From NCBI GenBank assembly GCA_020439485.1, contig JAGQSP010000401.1, positions 1 to 9,691 on the forward strand: a stretch of DNA of 9,691 nt, given 5' to 3'. Positions 6,779-9,691 of the stretch are shown here, piece after piece. The notes below the pieces were generated by a model, which was not told where the DNA came from, did no database searches, and saw nothing but the letters and a program-made list of their open reading frames with translations. Numbering within the stretch: position 1 is the stretch's first letter; each line of letters starts with the position of its first letter. A program made the translations under genes and the position numbers. This stretch comes from Acidimicrobiales bacterium. GTDB lineage: Bacteria > Actinomycetota > Acidimicrobiia > Acidimicrobiales > Poriferisodalaceae.

Positions 6779-7270
6779 TCAGCCCTCGGCATCTCCGTGG
6801 GTTCGCAACCCGGCCGCCATGGCAGCGACAAGTGGTGAACCCGGATCGATGCTGGTTCGGTGAACGGTCGATTCGGACAATGCATAGGCCATCACATCGC
6901 CCGAACCCACAACCTGTGCGATGACGTGGACCATGGGGTCGCCGGCCAACAGGCAACCGGCCAGCAGGGCACCGTTGGCTGCCGCGGCCAGGTCGTCTAC
7001 CAGTTCGTCGACGTTGGTGATGCCCGGACCCACCAGAGCCAGCGAGCCGTCGGCGATGTCGAGGCCCAAGGACTCTGGGCGGGTGACGAAGAACGCCAGC
7101 CCGAGGCCCTCGGCCATCTGCTGGCCACGAGCGCCGACCAGCAGCATCACCAGGAACTGCTGTATCGCTTCGGAGTCGGACAGGTCGATGCGGAACAGGG
7201 CGCCCTCGCCGCTGACCAACCCCTCGACCATGGCATCGGCCTGGTCCTTGGCTTGTTGGGTGAACTCCAT
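6779..7270 (-). CDS. Hypothetical protein, 163 aa
   Basis: I do not recognise this protein. The start is well supported: ATG 7270 has a strong GGGAGA ribosome-binding site 4 bases upstream. The sequence is mostly helical and hydrophobic without a clear signal peptide or membrane span. It begins with a helix (MEFTQQAKDQADAMVEGLVS), continues with SDSEAIQQFLVMLLVGARGQ, AFFVTRPESLGLDIADGSLA and VDELVDDLAAAANGALLAGC, and ends in a disordered, charged tail. It looks like a small alpha/beta cytosolic domain. It is the first gene of a probable two-gene unit with the LppM-like lipoprotein (48-base gap). It is divergent from the FKBP gene, with only 30 bases between the two start codons, so any promoter must overlap the FKBP coding region. 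Confidence 0.75.
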   Translation of the reverse strand: MEFTQQAKDQADAMVEGLVSGEGALFRIDLSDSEAIQQFLVMLLVGARGQQMAEGLGLAFFVTRPESLGLDIADGSLALVGPGITNVDELVDDLAAAANGALLAGCLLAGDPMVHVIAQVVGSGDVMAYALSESTVHRTSIDPGSPLVAAMAAGLRTHGDAEG

Positions 7271-7274
7271 GTCG

Positions 7275-7280
7275 TCTCCC
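7275..7280 (-). promoter_or_regulatory. Ribosome-binding site for the 163-aa gene
   Basis: GGGAGA on the - strand ends 4 bases before ATG 7270. It is one of only two convincing Shine-Dalgarno sites in the window (the other precedes the PspA gene). It implies a leadered transcript, unlike the divergent FKBP gene. Confidence 0.6.
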
Positions 7281-7286
7281 GCCAGC

Positions 7287-7292
7287 TAGCGT
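7287..7292 (+). promoter_or_regulatory. Candidate -10 box (TAGCGT) for a leaderless FKBP gene
   Basis: TAGCGT fits TANNNT and is followed by 8 bases and then the GTG at 7301, with no Shine-Dalgarno sequence. It overlaps a GCTAGC palindrome (7285-7290) and lies inside the 30-base gap to the divergent gene. Confidence 0.4.
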
Positions 7293-7300
7293 GCCGTCTC

Positions 7301-7678
7301 GTGGATGTTTTTGAACGACCTGAGATCTCGGTACCCGACTCCGATCCGCCAGCAGAACTGGTGCTCGACGACCTCGTCGAGGGCGACGGTGTCGAGGCCA
7401 CCCCCGGCACGATGGTCACGGTCGACTATGTCGGCGTCGCCTGGTCCACGGGGCGCGAGTTCGACGCTTCGTGGAACCGCGGCGACACCTTCTCGTTTGG
7501 TCTCGGCGCCGGTCAGGTGATCAGCGGCTGGGACCAGGGTGTTGCCGGGATGAAGGTCGGTGGCCGCCGCCAAATCACCATTCCGCCCCACCTGGGCTAC
7601 GGATCCAGGGGCGCTGGGGGCGTGATCGCCCCCAACGAAACCCTGGTCTTCGTGGTCGACCTCAGAAGCGTCGGTTAG
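7301..7678 (+). CDS. FKBP-type peptidyl-prolyl cis-trans isomerase
   Basis: This 125-residue single-domain FKBP catalyses cis-trans isomerisation of Xaa-Pro bonds and assists folding. The active-site residues of human FKBP12 are all recognisable: Tyr43 (Y26), Phe54-Asp55 (F36-D37, in REFDASW), Arg60 (R42), Phe64 (F46), Val73-Ile74 (V55-I56, in GQVISGWDQG), Trp77 (W59), Tyr100 (Y82, in PPHLGYG), Ile109 (I91) and Phe117 (F99). The actinobacterial hallmark GVAGMKVGGRR is present. There is no signal peptide, so it is cytosolic. The frame is open far upstream (to 6860), but that part is antisense to the 163-aa gene. GTG 7301 gives a normal FKBP length and has a TAGCGT box 8 bases before it. Its TAG stop overlaps the TAA of the convergent PspA gene (4-base overlap). 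Confidence 0.95.
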   Translation: MDVFERPEISVPDSDPPAELVLDDLVEGDGVEATPGTMVTVDYVGVAWSTGREFDASWNRGDTFSFGLGAGQVISGWDQGVAGMKVGGRRQITIPPHLGYGSRGAGGVIAPNETLVFVVDLRSVG

Positions 7679-8412
7679 GCCTCGAGCTCGCCGGCAGGCT
7701 CGTCCAGGCCCAGTTCGGCGCGCAGCTCTGCCAGCTTGTCGTCGGCGCGCGACAGCGAAACCGCCTCGCGCAATTCGGCCTCGGCGCCCTCGGGGGTGGC
7801 CGACCGCAGCTCGGTCTTGGCCTTGGCCTCGGCCAGCCGGTCGTTGATCTTGTCCTCGACCTTCGAAAGGCTCGGAGCGTCCTTTTCGATGGTCTGGTTC
7901 AGTGCGTCCATCGTCGAGTTGATGGCTTCCTGCATCTTGGCCTGCTCGATGGCGCCCATGAGCTCCATGCGCTTGGCCGTCAGTTCCTGCAACCTCATGG
8001 CGTTCTGCTCGACAGCAGACTTGGCCGCCTCTGACTGATCGAGGGCCAGGGCGTACTGCTCTTTCAGCGAGCCCAGGTTGTTCTCTGCAGCGGTGAGCTT
8101 CATGGCGAGGCTCGACGCAGAGTTGGTCCACTTCGAAAGGGCGTCGGTGTCGCCTTCGGTCTTGGCCTTTTCGGCACGAAGAAGGGCGGCCTTGGCCATC
8201 TCGCGAGCCTCGGCGACGTCGTCGGCCGACTTCTCGATGCGCTGTTCCAGCTTGGTGCGGTGGGCGATGACCTTGGCGGCCTGAGCGCGCAGAGCCTGGT
8301 CCTGCTTGCGGGCTTCCTCCATCGCCATCTCGATCTCGATCTCGGGGTTCATGGCCGCCTCGGCCTTGCCCCTGAACCAGGTTCGGATGTAGTTGATGAT
8401 GCGCTTGAACAT
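7675..8412 (-). CDS. pspA: PspA/IM30-family membrane-maintenance protein
   Basis: This 245-residue protein is almost entirely helical and charged, as expected for PspA/IM30 (ESCRT-III-like) proteins, which oligomerise on damaged or stressed membranes. Residues 1-15 (MFKRIINYIRTWFRG) form an amphipathic membrane-binding helix. A long coiled coil follows (about residues 25-185), containing the family-style EEARKQDQALRAQAAKVIAH and SLKEQYALALDQSEAAK. The C-terminal part (190-245) is a looser acidic helix ending GLDEPAGELEA. The length is typical. Start: ATG 8412, with AGGAG 10 bases upstream; an in-frame GTG at 8430 is less likely because it would spoil the amphipathic N-terminus. It lies 48 bases downstream of the TPM-like membrane protein on the same strand, and the two probably form an envelope-stress unit. 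Confidence 0.88.
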   Translation of the reverse strand: MFKRIINYIRTWFRGKAEAAMNPEIEIEMAMEEARKQDQALRAQAAKVIAHRTKLEQRIEKSADDVAEAREMAKAALLRAEKAKTEGDTDALSKWTNSASSLAMKLTAAENNLGSLKEQYALALDQSEAAKSAVEQNAMRLQELTAKRMELMGAIEQAKMQEAINSTMDALNQTIEKDAPSLSKVEDKINDRLAEAKAKTELRSATPEGAEAELREAVSLSRADDKLAELRAELGLDEPAGELEA

Positions 8413-8422
8413 GAGTGGGGAT

Positions 8423-8427
8423 CTCCT
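8423..8427 (-). promoter_or_regulatory. Ribosome-binding site for the PspA-family gene
   Basis: AGGAG on the - strand lies 10 bases before ATG 8412, a slightly long but workable spacing that supports this start. Confidence 0.5.
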
Positions 8428-8451
8428 CACCGGGCTGGATCGACGCAGGTC

Positions 8452-8457
8452 ATGCTA
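8452..8457 (-). promoter_or_regulatory. Candidate internal -10 box (TAGCAT) for the PspA-family gene
   Basis: TAGCAT on the - strand fits TANNNT and would give a leader of about 33 bases containing the AGGAG site. It overlaps a 12-base near-palindrome (GCTAG-GT-CTAGC, 8454-8465) that includes the TAG stop of the upstream gene. No -35 box is visible, so this is only a suggestion that pspA could be expressed apart from the TPM-like gene. Confidence 0.25.
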
Positions 8458-8460
8458 GGT

Positions 8461-9691
8461 CTAGCGGCGGCGGGTTGCGCTGCCTCCGGCCGAACGTGAC
8501 CTGGAGGCCGAGTTGCCTGAGCTGGTGCTGCGGGCCCGGCTGGCCGATCCACCCGTGCTGCCAGACGTCAGCGATCCGGCCCCGTTCCAACGCTTGGGGG
8601 GTTTGCGGCCGCCTCCGCCCCCGCGCAGAATTCCACCGACCAAGATGCCTGTGGCTACGTCGCCCAACCCGCCGCCCCGCGTCTTGGGGGCTTCCCAACC
8701 CTTGCGACGGTCGCGCCGCGGTTCGACGCGGCGGGGCTTGCGATAGCGGTCGTCGAGCCGTGAGTCGACCCTCTCTCGTTGGTCAGACCGGCTCGGCTCA
8801 CGATCTGGCGTATCGGTCTCGGCTCTCGTCGGCGCGCCAGGTTGGGGTTCGGCCGGTTGGCCGCCGTCGAGGTCGGGGCGTTCGGGTTCGTCGGGAACCG
8901 GGTCACCCTCGATGATGGCTTCGGCCGCGTCCAGATGCCACGCCGCTGTGTCGGCCGCGTAGTCGACCTGCGTCACTTCCCAGAGCGACTTGGCGGCCTC
9001 GATCTGTTCTTGCAGTTCGAGGAATTGGTCGTTGCCCTTCCGGAAGTGGTCGGTGGCCTCGCTGTTGTCGGCCATCGTCACCCGATCGGCCAGGTCGACG
9101 ATGTCGAGTCCGATGGCGTCGAGTTCGGCCTTCACCTGCTCCTTGCGCTGCGCCATCTGAGCTGCGACCTTCTTGCGGTTCCGCGAGCGGGTGAACAACA
9201 CCAGGCCCACGACAGCGGCGATTATCACGCCGAAGAAAATCAGCACCCCACCGATGCCGCCGCCACCCGATTCGGCCGCGGGTTGGGTCGATGCGCCGCC
9301 GGTCGTCGTCTGGGTCGTTGCCGCAGTGGTGGTCGTGACCGGTGCCACGGTGCCCGGAAGCGCTTGGCCGAAGGCCACGATGCCGTCGCCGACATCATCG
9401 AAGCTTCCGAACGAGGCATCGACGGCGTTGGTGACCTCTACGTCGGTGTACACGGCGCTGGCCGCCGAGATGAACCCGGGCGTCACCAGCAACACCGTGC
9501 CGTTGGTCTTGTCGCGAAGCGAACGCGCCAGCGCTTCGGGGTCGGGCGGGTCTTCGCCCAAGGCAGCCACCAGAACGAATACGCCCTGGTCCTGAAGGCT
9601 CGCTATGGCCCTGCTGACGTCGGCCTCGGTGGTTCCAGAGCCTGCCTCGACGTAGTAGCCGGTGTCGTTGAGGTTGGCGGCGATGCGGTCG
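8461..9691 (-). CDS. TPM-domain-like membrane protein, N-terminus outside window
   Basis: The frame is open to the right edge, so the 409 visible residues lack the N-terminus, presumably a signal peptide. Visible residues 1-112 (from DRIAANLNDTGYYVEAGSGT through VFVLVAALG and VLLVTPG) resemble the extracytoplasmic TPM-type domain of actinobacterial membrane proteins. A Thr/Gly linker (113-146; TTTTAATTQTTTGG) leads to one membrane helix (about 146-166; GGVLIFFGVIIAAVVGLVLF) with an RSRNRKK stop-transfer signal. The cytosolic part has a charged coiled-coil-like region (about 172-265), an Arg/Asp/Pro-rich disordered stretch, a VATGILVGGILRGGGGG segment and an Arg/Ser/Gly-rich tail ending SATRRR. 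Gly/Ser/Arg tails of this kind are common in actinobacterial TPM proteins. It lies just upstream of the PspA-family gene, and PspA-TPM neighbourhoods are known. The cytosolic tail could contact PspA; that is inference. Confidence 0.78.
   Translation of the reverse strand, partial: DRIAANLNDTGYYVEAGSGTTEADVSRAIASLQDQGVFVLVAALGEDPPDPEALARSLRDKTNGTVLLVTPGFISAASAVYTDVEVTNAVDASFGSFDDVGDGIVAFGQALPGTVAPVTTTTAATTQTTTGGASTQPAAESGGGGIGGVLIFFGVIIAAVVGLVLFTRSRNRKKVAAQMAQRKEQVKAELDAIGLDIVDLADRVTMADNSEATDHFRKGNDQFLELQEQIEAAKSLWEVTQVDYAADTAAWHLDAAEAIIEGDPVPDEPERPDLDGGQPAEPQPGAPTRAETDTPDREPSRSDQRERVDSRLDDRYRKPRRVEPRRDRRKGWEAPKTRGGGLGDVATGILVGGILRGGGGGRKPPKRWNGAGSLTSGSTGGSASRARSTSSGNSASRSRSAGGSATRRR

Noticed and set aside
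6155..6838. A 227-codon open frame on the + strand opposite the LppM-like gene
   Set aside because: It looks protein-like in places, but the - strand has a signal peptide, lipobox and membrane helix in order.
7286..8131. A 281-codon - strand open frame across FKBP and the 3' part of the PspA gene
   Set aside because: The composition is Arg/Gly/His-rich, and it conflicts with two strongly recognised genes.
8710..8780. Repetitive-looking Arg-codon tract in the TPM-like gene
   Set aside because: It is low-complexity coding for an Arg/Asp/Pro-rich tail with no regular period, so it was not called a repeat.

Overview
The window is GC-rich, with strong third-position G/C bias, and reads as an ordinary chromosomal stretch of an actinobacterium. 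FKBP, PspA/TPM, LppM-like and DUF2786 proteins of this style are typical of Actinomycetota. My best guess is class Acidimicrobiia, an inference from protein style and not a proven placement. I see no tRNA, rRNA, CRISPR array, insertion sequence or attachment site, and no change in base composition that would suggest a recent insertion. Gene density is very high: no gap between genes exceeds about 155 bases.

Layout, left to right. (1) 1-477 (+): C-terminal part of an unrecognised protein with a G-x-PVLGDAIDA helical segment like those in 'pre-toxin' regions. (2) 496-1992 (+): a stand-alone, membrane-anchored FMN glutamate-synthase-type protein with intact iron-sulphur cysteines. (3) 2008-2808 (-): a lipoprotein with a Thr/Ser linker holding a 27-bp tandem repeat. 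(4) 2898-4010 (+): a DUF2786 protein. (5) 3979-5271 (-): a 12-helix-type MFS transporter, tail-to-tail and overlapping with (4). (6) 5426-5944 (+): an unrecognised 172-aa protein. (7) 7270-6779 then 6730-5963 (-): an unrecognised 163-aa protein followed by an LppM-like lipoprotein with a C-terminal membrane helix, probably one operon. (8) 7301-7678 (+): a cytosolic FKBP-type prolyl isomerase. (9) 9691-8461 then 8412-7675 (-): a TPM-domain-like membrane protein (N-terminus outside the window) followed by a PspA/IM30-family protein, probably one operon.

Transcription units of one or two genes alternate in direction almost perfectly. Convergent pairs are separated by only +15, -32, +18 and -4 bases, and divergent pairs by 89, 154 and 30 bases. 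Three genes (glutamate-synthase-like, MFS, FKBP) begin with GTG placed 7-8 bases after a TA-C/G-CGT hexamer and lack a Shine-Dalgarno sequence. This fits leaderless transcription and helps fix their starts.

Functionally the right half leans toward the cell envelope (LppM-like lipoprotein, PspA membrane-maintenance protein, TPM-like membrane protein), with a folding helper between them. The left half is metabolic and transport. I do not see convincing evidence of a novel defence or mobile system; the most interesting items are the leaderless-promoter pattern, the PspA/TPM pair and the uncharacterised small genes.
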